From a virus, in IMG/VR virus record IMGVR_UViG_3300022752_000026, positions 60,942 to 124,941 of that record: 64,000 bases of DNA; one strand, given 5' to 3'. How positions within the stretch are numbered: the first letter of the stretch is position 1; each line of letters starts with the position of its first letter. The notes beneath the pieces are model-generated. The model had not been told where the DNA came from. It made no database searches and was given only the letters and a program-made list of their open reading frames with translations. A program made the translations under genes and the position numbers. Below are positions 24,475 to 32,754 of the stretch, in pieces.

Positions 24475-25548
24475 ATGAAAATATGCGTATACACAATAGC
24501 CCTAAATGAAGAGCAGTTTGTTGAGCGTTGGTATAACTCGGTAAAAGATGAAGCAGATTATCTACTTATTGTTGATACTGGCTCCACGGATAAAACCGTT
24601 GAGTTGGCAAAATCTTTAGGAATCAATACAGCACAGATATGTGTAAAGCCTTGGAGGTTTGACACTGGAAGAAATGCTTCGCTTGCGTTAGTTCCTGCTG
24701 ATATGGACTACTGCATACCTTTAGATATGGATGAAATTATGCTTCCTGGTTGGCGTGCGGAATTACAAAAAGCATTTGATGCCGGAGCAACTAGACCTAG
24801 ATACAAATATGTTTGGAATTGGAACCCAGACGGAACTCCAGGTCTTACCTTTGGTGGAGATAAAATTCATAAGAGACATGGATATAGATGGAAGCACCCA
24901 GTCCATGAAGTTCTTACTCCAGACCGCATGACAGAAATTCCTTTTTGGACAGAAGCAGTGATGGAGCATCATGCCGATAATTCAAAGTCTAGGGCTCAAT
25001 ACTTACCTCTACTAAAACAATCTACAGAAGAAGACCCGAACGACGATAGGAACGCTTTTTACTACGCAAGGGAACTTTTCTTCTATAACAAATTTGGAGA
25101 GGCGTCAGCAGAGTTTAGACGCCATCTATCTCTACCTACCGCAACGTGGAGAGCAGAGAGAGCAGCGTCATATCGCTATTTATCAAAACTTCATCCAAGC
25201 GAATCAGAAATTTGGCTCACTCTTGCTCACGAAGAAGACCCAAGAAGAAGAGAAGCCTCTGTTGATTTAGCAAAACTCTATTATCGTCAGAGTCGCTGGC
25301 AAGACTGCTATGAGGCTGCTAATAGAGCGCTAAGCATCAAAGAAAGACCAATGGAGTATCTAAACGAGGCTGAAGCGTGGGGATACACCCCTCACGATAT
25401 GGCTTCTATTGCTTCATATCATTTACAAAAATATGAAGAAGCAGTGATGCACGCTAAAAATGCCCTTGAGTTAGGTCCAGATAGTGAAAAAGAAAGACTG
25501 ATGGCCAACCTACAGTTCTGCGAGGATAAATTAAATGACAAAGAATAG
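24475..25548 (+). CDS. family 2 glycosyltransferase with TPR-like C-terminus
   Basis: A 357-residue protein. The N-terminal GT-A fold starts KICVYTIALNEEQFVERW, has the nucleotide-binding D34TGSTDKT41 and a DxD-type metal site D84MDE87, as in GT2 enzymes. The C-terminal half (about 190-345) is helical with tetratricopeptide-like repeats (ASVDLAKLYYRQ..W.DCYEAANRALSI; YHLQKYEEAVMHAKNALELGP). TPR-fused GT2 enzymes often act on proteins or cell-surface glycans. It follows the terminator with no obvious promoter and overlaps the methyltransferase by 14 bases. The substrate is unknown; the Thr-rich collagen fibres next door are a candidate. Confidence 0.85.
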   Translation: MKICVYTIALNEEQFVERWYNSVKDEADYLLIVDTGSTDKTVELAKSLGINTAQICVKPWRFDTGRNASLALVPADMDYCIPLDMDEIMLPGWRAELQKAFDAGATRPRYKYVWNWNPDGTPGLTFGGDKIHKRHGYRWKHPVHEVLTPDRMTEIPFWTEAVMEHHADNSKSRAQYLPLLKQSTEEDPNDDRNAFYYARELFFYNKFGEASAEFRRHLSLPTATWRAERAASYRYLSKLHPSESEIWLTLAHEEDPRRREASVDLAKLYYRQSRWQDCYEAANRALSIKERPMEYLNEAEAWGYTPHDMASIASYHLQKYEEAVMHAKNALELGPDSEKERLMANLQFCEDKLNDKE

Positions 25549-26119
25549 TTACCCTAATTGGTTTACTGTCACTGCTCAGACTCCTTTTTCAAAATATCTT
25601 GGAGAGTTCAAAGATAAGCAAGTAGACTTTTTACAAATAGGAGCATACACAGGAGATGCTACCCTCTGGCTTTTTGAGAATATATTGACTAATCAAGAAT
25701 CAACCTTAACAGATGTAGATACATGGGAAGGCTCTGATGAAGTTGTTCATAAAAAGATGGACTGGGACGACGTTGAGACAGTGTATAACTCAAGAACAAA
25801 ACAATTTATTGAAGATGGGCGTCTTATAAAGATAAAAAACACTAGCAACAACTTTTTCTCAACAAACAACAATATGTTTGATTTTATATATGTTGATGGG
25901 GACCATACTGCTATGGCTGTTCTAAAAGACGGACTTAGTGCCTTTAATTATCTAAAACCTGGCGGAGTTCTAGCCTTTGATGATTACACATGGAGTGAGG
26001 GAAGCGGCGACATAATGAGAGACCCTAAGCCAGCAGTAGATGCTTTTCTTTTATTCCACAAGAAAAATATATCTGTTATTGAGATAGGGAGTCAGGTTTG
26101 GCTAAGGAAGAACGCTTAA
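25535..26119 (+). CDS. class I SAM methyltransferase (Methyltransf_24-like)
   Basis: A 194-residue protein. Motif I is FLQIGAYTGD (about 32-41), with acidic residues in TDVDTWEG, the central motif DFIYVDGDHT and LKPGGVLAFDDYTW. This arrangement is typical of FkbM/Methyltransf_24-type O-methyltransferases. It overlaps the glycosyltransferase by 14 bases, so the two are co-translated and probably act in one modification pathway. Its last 44 bases overlap, convergently, the 3' end of the WhiB gene on the other strand. Confidence 0.83.
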   Translation: MTKNSYPNWFTVTAQTPFSKYLGEFKDKQVDFLQIGAYTGDATLWLFENILTNQESTLTDVDTWEGSDEVVHKKMDWDDVETVYNSRTKQFIEDGRLIKIKNTSNNFFSTNNNMFDFIYVDGDHTAMAVLKDGLSAFNYLKPGGVLAFDDYTWSEGSGDIMRDPKPAVDAFLLFHKKNISVIEIGSQVWLRKNA

Positions 26120-26651
26120 CGTTTTTTCTTAGTTTTGCTTTTTCCTTTTCTTTAGCCTTCTTCTGCTTCTCTCTATCTCTGCGCTGACGTTCCATTCGCT
26201 CACCGCGGTCAACTTTATATGCTTCAACAGCATTTGCGCTTGTTCTACTCTTCCAAGCAAATCCGCACTCTAAACAAGTAACAACTTTTGCTGTATTCCA
26301 ACGTCCAGAACTATCAAGTTGAACTATTGATGTTTCAAGTTTATTAGGTCTTGCTGTGCAGTAAGGGCAATTTGGATAACGACGTCTGCGTGTTTCTTCG
26401 CCTAAATAAGAAACAGATAATGCTCTACGAATATCAACTTCATCTCTACCGCCCCAGACACCCCAGATTTGACGATGCTCTAGAGCCCACTGTAAGCATT
26501 GCTTGCGAACAGGACAGGTAAAGCACATATTTTTTGCTGCATATTTTTTCTCAAACTCTGGAGAGAAGAACCAATCTATCTTGTTGCGATTTATTGGTTT
26601 AGCACATAGTGCTTCTGATTGCCAATCAAGGCTGTCCGCTGGTTTCCACAC
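26076..26651 (-). CDS. WhiB-family protein with C-terminal zinc ribbon, 191 aa
   Basis: Residues 1-75 are a WhiB domain with four cysteines C16, C43, C46 and C52 (iron-sulfur ligands) and the GVWGG turn (64-68). After a basic segment (ETRRRRYP) comes C95-x2-C98 ... C126-x2-C129, a zinc-ribbon-like second domain. The Lys/Arg-rich tail continues to residue 191, so the protein is about twice the usual WhiB length. WhiB proteins act with sigma-A region 4 on host RNA polymerase. The start is GTG at 26651; there is no Shine-Dalgarno, and a TAGATT box ends seven bases upstream, which suggests a leaderless mRNA. Confidence 0.88.
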   Translation of the reverse strand: MWKPADSLDWQSEALCAKPINRNKIDWFFSPEFEKKYAAKNMCFTCPVRKQCLQWALEHRQIWGVWGGRDEVDIRRALSVSYLGEETRRRRYPNCPYCTARPNKLETSIVQLDSSGRWNTAKVVTCLECGFAWKSRTSANAVEAYKVDRGERMERQRRDREKQKKAKEKEKAKLRKNVKRSSLAKPDSLSQ

Positions 26652-26664
26652 ATGTGTTAATCTA
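26652..26664 (-). promoter_or_regulatory. candidate leaderless promoter of WhiB gene
   Basis: On the minus strand TAGATT (26664-26659) fits the actinobacterial TANNNT -10 consensus. A 7-base spacer then leads directly to the GTG start at 26651. That spacing puts the transcription start at or next to the start codon, the arrangement of leaderless genes. TTGAAG or TTGATA further upstream could serve as -35 boxes, neither convincingly. Confidence 0.4.
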
Positions 26665-26706
26665 CACTATTCATGTATAAAAGTATGCTTCAACACGCCT
26701 ATCAAT

Positions 26707-27042
26707 CTATATTTCTATCAAAGTAATTTCTAGTGGTTCTTCTACAAAATCCCCATAACGAGTTTCTCCGTCTGGACTACAAACAATATATAGATGTTCA
26801 CCTTCAAGAAGACCACAGTGCGTATACTCAACTACGGAATCCTCTAACAACTTAAATCCATGACCTAAGGAAAAAGCAACTCCGTCACGTTGGAGTGCAG
26901 AAGCAAGAGCCCTGCGAACTATTTCATTGGTAGTATCTACTGAATCAAAAGTATAATAGATTACGGGGTCTTGTTTGATGGGATTGTATTCATAGCCATC
27001 CCACTCCATCCAGAGGCTTTCTCCAGGTCTTTTGTCTTTCAC
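26707..27042 (-). CDS. hypothetical protein, 111 aa
   Basis: I do not recognise this 111-residue protein. It is acidic (many Asp/Glu), with a start at MKDKRPGESLW and an aromatic-rich first third (MEWDGYEYNP, VIYYTFDS). It probably has a mixed alpha/beta fold (EIVRRALASALQRDG, then strands). There are no cysteine or nucleotide-binding motifs apart from one Cys in THCG. It lies in the small-gene region at the end of the minus-strand replication block. Confidence 0.6.
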   Translation of the reverse strand: MKDKRPGESLWMEWDGYEYNPIKQDPVIYYTFDSVDTTNEIVRRALASALQRDGVAFSLGHGFKLLEDSVVEYTHCGLLEGEHLYIVCSPDGETRYGDFVEEPLEITLIEI

Positions 27043-27059
27043 TTTTTCTACCTAACTAC

Positions 27060-27359
27060 TTATTCTTCGTCAAGCATACTAAAGTCAAACTCAAATCTGT
27101 TGTAGGAATTGCTATCTTCCCCAATAAAATATACCTTGGTAGGGTCAAGCATTTCATAGATGCCAGCAATAGTTATTTGTCCACACATACAGCAAACATC
27201 AACATTACCTAGAGTAATGTGTTCTGGAGTATCTACGCCGACTAACTTCATTGTTATGTTGCCGCCCTCGTCCATACTCTGAGGTTCCCAGTTTGTATGG
27301 TTTTCAAGCCAGCACTGCTCACAAAGTGCTAGTGGTCGCAATGCATGTTCTGCTGCCAT
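27060..27359 (-). CDS. hypothetical protein with two Cys pairs, 99 aa
   Basis: A 99-residue acidic protein with C13-x2-C16 (LCEQCW) near the N-terminus and CCMCG in the middle, which together could bind one zinc. Between them are WEPQSMDEGGNITMKLVGVDTPE and a hydrophobic strand pair. Similar Cys-paired proteins are widespread in actinophage accessory regions without a known function. It lies between two other small genes and is separated from the WhiB gene upstream by 22 bases. Confidence 0.65.
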   Translation of the reverse strand: MAAEHALRPLALCEQCWLENHTNWEPQSMDEGGNITMKLVGVDTPEHITLGNVDVCCMCGQITIAGIYEMLDPTKVYFIGEDSNSYNRFEFDFSMLDEE

Positions 27360-27381
27360 AGGACAATTTTAGTCCCAATAC

Positions 27382-27666
27382 TTATCGTAGAGTCTTCAAT
27401 TCGCCATCAATAACTATGTTTCTTTGGCGTCTTATGTTTCTTCTTTGCTGAGGCGTTGTGCCTCCCCAGATGCCGAATAATTCGTGGCTTATTGCCCATT
27501 CAGCACACTCAGCAATATGCTCGCAAAGTGAGCAAACTTTTATTGCTGACCTATAGTCTTCTCGTGATGTCTCTTTGTTATTTACTTTCTCAGAATCTTC
27601 AAAAAATGTCTCTACACCAATCTGAGAACATAGTGGATTTTCAAAACTCCATGGCTCATTAGCCAT
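27382..27666 (-). CDS. WhiB-family transcriptional regulator, 94 aa
   Basis: This is a canonical-length WhiB protein with C13, C45-x2-C48 and C54 as 4Fe-4S ligands, the GIWGG turn (65-69) and a basic DNA-binding tail (RRNIRRQRNI). Unlike the longer WhiB at 26076 it has a Shine-Dalgarno (GAGGAAGGT directly before ATG). Phage WhiB proteins, such as TM4 WhiB, are known to interfere with host WhiB2-dependent gene expression and septation. Here two different WhiB proteins are encoded within 1.6 kb. Confidence 0.9.
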   Translation of the reverse strand: MANEPWSFENPLCSQIGVETFFEDSEKVNNKETSREDYRSAIKVCSLCEHIAECAEWAISHELFGIWGGTTPQQRRNIRRQRNIVIDGELKTLR

Positions 27667-27690
27667 ACCTTCCTCTTTCTATGCAGTTAG

Positions 27691-28020
27691 TTATTGCTGT
27701 TGTTGGGTTTTATGACTTTCTATTAAACCAACTTCATAACCGCAGCCGGCATAGCCAGCAATATCTACCCATGTATCTGGTTGGTAGCCAGACTTTGAAG
27801 CATAACGAGCAACCTTCAAGCCCACCATCATCATTGCGACGTCTTCATTACTGATAGGGACTCCAAGGATTACAGACCAAATCTGTGCTGTTCTTTCAAA
27901 GTTATCTTCGGGAGCACCATACTGTTTATTTCTATCGCCAGAAATAATTTTTGCTGCTTCCCGAAGGGCTTCAACACGAATAGGGGTTTCTTGTGTTTGC
28001 GGTGTTTGGTTAGTATCCAT
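27691..28020 (-). CDS. DUF6378-type phage protein, 109 aa
   Basis: The core GDRNKQYGAPEDNFERTA, the helix IWSVILGVPIS and the block DVAMMMVGLKVAR...DTWVDIAGYAGCG are the signature of a small all-helical family (DUF6378) that is very common in actinophage genomes. The function is unknown; conserved acidic residues in two helices suggest a metal-binding nucleotide-pyrophosphohydrolase-like fold, which is an inference. The N-terminus (about 20 residues) is disordered and Gln/Thr-rich. It overlaps the end of the upstream gene by 11 bases. Confidence 0.82.
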   Translation of the reverse strand: MDTNQTPQTQETPIRVEALREAAKIISGDRNKQYGAPEDNFERTAQIWSVILGVPISNEDVAMMMVGLKVARYASKSGYQPDTWVDIAGYAGCGYEVGLIESHKTQQQQ

Positions 28021-28222
28021 TTTTTACCTTTGCTATCACCTGAGCAGTGTAGGTAGAAGAACTCTGCTCGTCAATACCTTTTTCAATAAAAATTTCATAA
28101 TTTACTTTTTTACCAATGTCTTCAGTTGTGTCAAGATATTTTGAAAGTTCTTCTTCAGTTTTTGAAACCACATCTGAATGATTTGAACCACTTACAAAGA
28201 ACTTTATAGTTGTTGTGTTCAT
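28010..28222 (-). CDS. hypothetical protein, 70 aa
   Basis: A 70-residue protein with a strand-helix-strand pattern (TIKFFVSG, SKTEEELSKYLDTTEDIG, NYEIFIEKG, TAQVIAKVKN), which looks like a small ferredoxin-like or dodecin-like fold. I recognise no family. It overlaps both neighbours (11 bases downstream, four upstream), so it belongs to a tight operon. Confidence 0.6.
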   Translation of the reverse strand: MNTTTIKFFVSGSNHSDVVSKTEEELSKYLDTTEDIGKKVNYEIFIEKGIDEQSSSTYTAQVIAKVKNGY

Positions 28223-28644
28223 ACTAACTTTTCCAAGTTTTCTGGTCTGAAGTGGACTCCATCTAAAAGAGGAGTTCTTCCATCATCACTTTTTACAACA
28301 ATATCTCCATACCGAACACCAACAATTTTTCCACGACGCCCGTTGAGATGATACTTCCCACTTGCCTCGTCAAAAGCATCAAATTTAACTCTGACTATGT
28401 CGGCTACTTTGACATCACCAGCCTGTGCTGGAACCCAAGTTTCATTCTTATCTTCTTTTACTAAAGCATGACCTAGAGCCAACTTAGAAAACAGTTCTAC
28501 TACTTCTTTTGATATATCGGTCTTAGGTGGCTTTTTTACATTTTTCCATGCATCTAATAACTCAAGGACAGCGTCCCCGGTCATTTTTCTTGTTTTATTT
28601 TGAGTAAGTTGTTCTTTTACCCAATCCATATTTAACTCTGACAT
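28219..28644 (-). CDS. hypothetical protein with SH3/KOW-like C-terminus, 141 aa
   Basis: The N-terminal 60 residues are helical and charged. The C-terminal part (about 75-141) has the pattern VKVADIVRVKFDAF...HLNGRRGKIVGVRYGDIVVK, resembling an SH3-like or KOW barrel that could bind nucleic acid. AAGGAGATATATG gives a strong ribosome-binding site. A stable GNRA-capped hairpin lies just upstream at 28665-28690. The function is not recognised. Confidence 0.6.
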   Translation of the reverse strand: MSELNMDWVKEQLTQNKTRKMTGDAVLELLDAWKNVKKPPKTDISKEVVELFSKLALGHALVKEDKNETWVPAQAGDVKVADIVRVKFDAFDEASGKYHLNGRRGKIVGVRYGDIVVKSDDGRTPLLDGVHFRPENLEKLV

Positions 28645-28664
28645 ATATCTCCTTATTAGTTTTT

Positions 28665-28690
28665 GGTTGCCGCCCTTGCGGACGGCAACC
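28665..28690 (-). other. GNRA-tetraloop hairpin between genes
   Basis: Read on the minus strand, GGTTGCCG/CGGCAACC is extended by TCC/GGG around a GCAA tetraloop, giving an 11-bp stem, with flanking TTTGG/CCAAA extending it past a one-base bulge. It is followed by A-rich rather than U-rich sequence, so it is not a standard terminator in the direction of the genes. It may be an RNA processing or stability element separating the ssDNA-binding gene from the gene at 28644. Confidence 0.6.
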
Positions 28691-28710
28691 CAAACTTTTT
28701 CTAACTTAGA

Positions 28711-29247
28711 TTAGAACGGTGCTGCTGGAGCAGAAGCAACTGCTTGTGGTGCTGGAGCAGGTGCTGGAGCAGGAGCAGGAGCAGGTGCTGGAGCAGCGGC
28801 AGCAGGTGCTGCTGGAGTTGTAGCCGCCGCTGCTGCTAGAGCAGCATAGCGACGAATCTCGTTGCGCTTGTTGCCGTTATAGACACGGCTTCCCACAGTT
28901 CCACGGAACTTGCGACCAACTAAAACCTGCTCAATCTGAGCATTGGTTGGTGCAGGAACCTGTGTAAAGAACTGCTGTGTGATTCCCATAGCGTGCATCT
29001 TTCCAAAGAAAATTGAAAGTGCATTTTTATTTTCTGGAGAGACAGTTAGGTTGTCCCATACAAAACGCTTGTTGTAGGCGCCGCCTTCAACTTGTGTCTT
29101 GATAGAGAACATTGTCTTTCCAGTTGCTGTGACTTTTGCTGTTGCTTCAATAACAGTTAGGTCATATTCGCCATCTGGTAGTGGCTCGTAACTGCTGCTG
29201 ATTTCACCAGCATCTTTGATTAGGTCGCCCCAATTGAGTGTAGACAC
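28711..29247 (-). CDS. ssDNA-binding protein (DUF669-like)
   Basis: A 178-residue protein. Residues 1-130 have the OB-like strand pattern of phage DUF669 single-strand binding proteins (PLPDGEYDLTVIEA, GKTMFSIKTQVEGG, GRKFRGTVGS). A flexible Ala/Pro linker (PAPAPAPAPA) follows and the protein ends in APAAPF, much like the conserved SSB C-terminal tip that recruits partners. It starts with GTG at 29247, overlapping the stop of the Sak4-like gene by one base, so the two recombination proteins are made together. Confidence 0.78.
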   Translation of the reverse strand: MSTLNWGDLIKDAGEISSSYEPLPDGEYDLTVIEATAKVTATGKTMFSIKTQVEGGAYNKRFVWDNLTVSPENKNALSIFFGKMHAMGITQQFFTQVPAPTNAQIEQVLVGRKFRGTVGSRVYNGNKRNEIRRYAALAAAAATTPAAPAAAAPAPAPAPAPAPAPAPQAVASAPAAPF

Positions 29248-30011
29248 TATTCGCTCGCTTTCGTTTCAGTAGTTTGTCGTGGTCCAAACACTTGGTCAAG
29301 CATCTTTTCCAAGTGAAGGGTTTCTTGCTCAATGACTTTGCCTAGTCGTCCTTGAACTCGTTCTCCAGCCTCATAGTTATTAGTTCTCTCCACATACATG
29401 CGGCGAGTCTTAAGATTTGGCTGGGTTGGGTCTGGATTCATTCTTTCCTCAACGGTAAGAGCGCCCAGAATGTCGTAGAAGTATGGTGCTTGAATTGCCA
29501 ACTGACCCTGCAAGTAAGGACGGTATCTTCCATCACGGTCCTGCTTAGCCATAGCAGTAAGAACCACTGCCTCTAACGGATTTGTAGCGTGCATTGTTAG
29601 GTCACGAAGGTCACGCAATAGCGCACCCATGTGACGCAACAACTCGCCCCACTGCTGTTGTGTCATCTGATTGACACCAGCAATGTTTTCCAAGCATTTA
29701 ACTTGGAGTTCTGATACAGAGTCAATAATTAGACTCTTGAAGTGGTGCTTACCTAACTGCAACCACTGATATGTTTTGAGAACAGTGTCGTAATCACGAA
29801 CTGTGACTACGCATGTGTCCCATGTCCCGTCAGCCAAAGGCGGCTCCTCACGCAACGGGTCCCAATACTTAACAATGATAGGCAAGAAACGATGTCCGCC
29901 TTCAACGTCAAGCATTAGGCGAGGATATGGCGCTGTGACAGCAAAACTGGATTTACCAACTTTACTCTCTCCATACACCATGACTGTAAGTGAGCGTTGT
30001 ATTTGGCTCAT
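29247..30011 (-). CDS. Sak4-like RecA-fold ATPase
   Basis: A 254-residue protein with Walker A GESKVGKS (residues 14-21), a Walker-B-like SLIIDSVSEL and a RecA-fold core of the AAA_24/Sak4 type, known from phages as single-strand annealing or recombination ATPases. I chose ATG 30011 because AAGGAAG lies nine bases before it; a GTG two codons upstream (30017) is in frame but only three bases from that site and overlaps the previous stop. It is adjacent to an ssDNA-binding protein, the usual partner. Confidence 0.82.
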   Translation of the reverse strand: MSQIQRSLTVMVYGESKVGKSSFAVTAPYPRLMLDVEGGHRFLPIIVKYWDPLREEPPLADGTWDTCVVTVRDYDTVLKTYQWLQLGKHHFKSLIIDSVSELQVKCLENIAGVNQMTQQQWGELLRHMGALLRDLRDLTMHATNPLEAVVLTAMAKQDRDGRYRPYLQGQLAIQAPYFYDILGALTVEERMNPDPTQPNLKTRRMYVERTNNYEAGERVQGRLGKVIEQETLHLEKMLDQVFGPRQTTETKASE

Positions 30012-30013
30012 TG

Positions 30014-30955
30014 TCACTCGCTTCCTTTTTTCTCTGTTTCATAGTATGCATAAGGGTCTGCTTCCTTATACAAATCGCTAATTACCTCTTCAACGGCTTC
30101 ACCGTTGTCAAACATCGGGCAAATAGCGAAAAATTGGCATTTCCATTTGCAGTCACGAGTTGTTGGTCGTGGATACGCAACAAAATGATGAGGCTCTCCA
30201 GCATCAAGAGCAGTTCTTGTTCGCATCATGTCTGACAGAACTCCATGAATTCTTAGCCAGAAATTTCTAAGCGCAAACGTATTATGACGAACTTCAATCT
30301 GTTTGTAGTATGGAGGCTTAGAAGCAGCAGTGCGCTTTACCTTCTTTAGCATTGTAAAAATGCCACCTTCGGTGCGTTGTTCTTCTTCACCATGCTTGAG
30401 TTTTTCTAAAATCATATATGTAAGAATTTGTTCATTCATATTTGCTGTTCCAGCAAACTCATCTAGAGAGCCACCTACGGTTTTGAAGTCACGGAATAGT
30501 TTGACGCCATCCGCCTTGCGACGAACACGCATATCAATCTTTCCTTGTAGTTCAACCTCTCCGTTGAACATTGGCACGACAATCTTTTCTTCCGTTGAGA
30601 CCATTTCAAGTTCTGCGTCTAAACCTTCTTCAGCAACCCATTGCTCGTATCCCTCAAGCATGATGCGACCCATCTCTGCCTCTGATTCCAAGTTTGAGGT
30701 ATCTTCAAAGTTTTCTAATAGAATTTTTTTGTCAGCATCTACTAACTCGGCGTGTGCTTGAAGCAGCGGAACGTTTTGAGAATAGTGAGTATCTAAGGCT
30801 GCGTGAATGCGACTACCAAATGCGAGCGCACCAGTAAATTCTTGAAACTTAGGCTGTAGACCGCGGTAGTAAGTAAGCCACCAACGTCTACGGCAATCTT
30901 TGAAAGTTTGTATCTCTGAGTTGGAGATACGAACTACTTTGTCATTTTCTGTCAT
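30014..30955 (-). CDS. Cas4/RecB-like PD-(D/E)XK nuclease
   Basis: A 313-residue protein with an N-terminal SEIQTFKDCRRRWWLTYYR motif (first cysteine C20). The nuclease core is ELQGKIDMRV followed by RDFKTV (D...D-x-K). A C-terminal cluster CKWKCQFFAIC supplies the other three cysteines of an Fe-S cluster, as in Cas4/AddB-type exonucleases. It probably resects DNA ends for recombination with the neighbouring Sak4-like and SSB proteins. Its start overlaps the SNF2 gene stop by four bases. Confidence 0.83.
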   Translation of the reverse strand: MTENDKVVRISNSEIQTFKDCRRRWWLTYYRGLQPKFQEFTGALAFGSRIHAALDTHYSQNVPLLQAHAELVDADKKILLENFEDTSNLESEAEMGRIMLEGYEQWVAEEGLDAELEMVSTEEKIVVPMFNGEVELQGKIDMRVRRKADGVKLFRDFKTVGGSLDEFAGTANMNEQILTYMILEKLKHGEEEQRTEGGIFTMLKKVKRTAASKPPYYKQIEVRHNTFALRNFWLRIHGVLSDMMRTRTALDAGEPHHFVAYPRPTTRDCKWKCQFFAICPMFDNGEAVEEVISDLYKEADPYAYYETEKKGSE

Positions 30956-32754
30956 AGTTTTCCACTCTTATCATCTTGTAGTAGTCGCAATAGTTGGTCC
31001 TTATCACGAACAATCTGTTCAAAGTTATCAGCCTTTGTCTCAAGAACGTGGATGACACGCTCTTCAATAGTGCCTTCCGTGACATAATCAGTGATAACAA
31101 TTGAGTCGTGAATCTCGCTTCCAATGCGGTGAACTCGGTCTAATACTTGCTTGTAATCAACTAATGACCAAGGTCGCTGAAGCATAACTAGACGGCGAGC
31201 CGTCGTCAAGGTAATACCGACTCCACCTGCCTGTGCCGTAAAAAGAACCCACTTAGTGACACCAGATTGAAAATCATCAATTGCTTGCTGACGCTCATCT
31301 TCGTCTTGGTCGCCAGTAATTAGTCCATGTGGTATTTTCTTCTTAGTCATCTCAGCGCTTAGAAGATTGATAAGTTGTTTGGAGACAGCGCTTACAGCAA
31401 CTGAATCATCTCCAAAGTCTCCGTTTTCAATGTCTTCCATCAATGCTTCTACCTTACAAGAAGGCATGTCTAAAATAGCCTTTGTTTCTCCAGTAAGTTC
31501 ATCTACTTCTAAAGTAGCACTAGCACTAGCAAACTGTAAAAGACGTATGGTCTGAGTCAAAATACTTGGAGCAGAGAGAATGTCTCCAGAAGAGAGTTCT
31601 GCAATCATGTTGTCACGCATTTGCGCATAAGCCTTGGCTTGTTTTGTAGACATCTCAACATCTCGGCGCTCATTCATTACTGGCGGTAGATGAGGCAAAA
31701 CAACTTTTTTTAACATACGACGCATATATGGATTTACGCTCTTATAGAACTCATCAGTCATTGTTGGTTTGACGCCAAGAACCATCATTCCACCAAAGGC
31801 ATTGAGCATGACATCAATCATTCGGTCAATCCACTTGGTCTTTGAAGGCCAGTCTTTTGGAGACAACCAGTGAAGTATTGCCCATAGGTCAACTACATTG
31901 TTTGCAATTGGAGTTCCAGTAAGTGCAAAACGGATTTCAGCATTGCCACTAGCAGACCACAAAGCGCGACTTTGTTTGCTCTTTGGGTCTTTTGAGCGAT
32001 GAATTTCATCAGCAATTACAGCCTTAAAATCTATATTGTTGAGTTCTCTAAGATGAACCTCGCAACGGCTTTCACTAATTTTTTCATCTTGTCCGCCGCA
32101 AGCCTTGCATCTAGTTAGTGCAATAGAGCCATAGGAAACGAGTCTTGAGTGAGAGCGAAGGGATTCCCAGTTGATAATAAAAACTTGGGCTGGTTCTTCA
32201 AATTGCTTTTTACGCTGAGCAGCAGAGCCTTTGATTATTTGAGTGACTACAGAATCAGGCCACCATTTTTGGAACTCTCTGGCCCAGTTCTTTTTCAAGG
32301 TGTTAGGACAAACTACAAGAATAGGAAAAACATCTTCACCTTTATCGTGAAGAGCCTTTAGAGCCCTAATAGCCTGAGCGGTCTTTCCTAGTCCTGGTTC
32401 ATCGGCTAGAAGCGCTCGTTTGGCTGTGCTTAGGAAGGCTACTCCAGCCCTTTGATGAGGGAATAGGGCTTCATCACCTTCATAGGTATCTAACTCTCTT
32501 AGAGCCAGCGCAGGATTGATTCTTGTGTTGATATGGTCTGCTGCCCACTCAGCAAGTTTGGGTTGAATCTCTAGTTGGTCTTTGAATGTAGACCGTAGGG
32601 CTAAACATGTTGTCCAACTTAGTGGAACCCTCCAGACACCCTCAGAAACGTTCCAGGAGGCCCCTGGAAGGCTTTTACAGAGTTCTTTTAGCCTCCAGTC
32701 AGCACTTATTACTATATGTTCGCCTGAGGCATCTATGTCCACTGAAACTGGCAC
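30952..32754 (-). CDS. SNF2-family DNA helicase/translocase
   Basis: A 600-residue protein. The N-terminal 75 residues resemble a HARP-like domain (PGASWNVSEGVWRVPLSW). The helicase motifs are I D118EPGLGKT125, II DEIH, III LTGTPIAN and VI QVLDRVHRIG. A small insertion between Ia and II has CKACGG...C..H, a possible zinc site. HARP-SNF2 (SMARCAL1-like) enzymes reanneal or remodel forks; phage homologues are usually found with replication genes, as here. It starts at GTG 32754 with AGGA upstream. Confidence 0.87.
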   Translation of the reverse strand: MPVSVDIDASGEHIVISADWRLKELCKSLPGASWNVSEGVWRVPLSWTTCLALRSTFKDQLEIQPKLAEWAADHINTRINPALALRELDTYEGDEALFPHQRAGVAFLSTAKRALLADEPGLGKTAQAIRALKALHDKGEDVFPILVVCPNTLKKNWAREFQKWWPDSVVTQIIKGSAAQRKKQFEEPAQVFIINWESLRSHSRLVSYGSIALTRCKACGGQDEKISESRCEVHLRELNNIDFKAVIADEIHRSKDPKSKQSRALWSASGNAEIRFALTGTPIANNVVDLWAILHWLSPKDWPSKTKWIDRMIDVMLNAFGGMMVLGVKPTMTDEFYKSVNPYMRRMLKKVVLPHLPPVMNERRDVEMSTKQAKAYAQMRDNMIAELSSGDILSAPSILTQTIRLLQFASASATLEVDELTGETKAILDMPSCKVEALMEDIENGDFGDDSVAVSAVSKQLINLLSAEMTKKKIPHGLITGDQDEDERQQAIDDFQSGVTKWVLFTAQAGGVGITLTTARRLVMLQRPWSLVDYKQVLDRVHRIGSEIHDSIVITDYVTEGTIEERVIHVLETKADNFEQIVRDKDQLLRLLQDDKSGKL

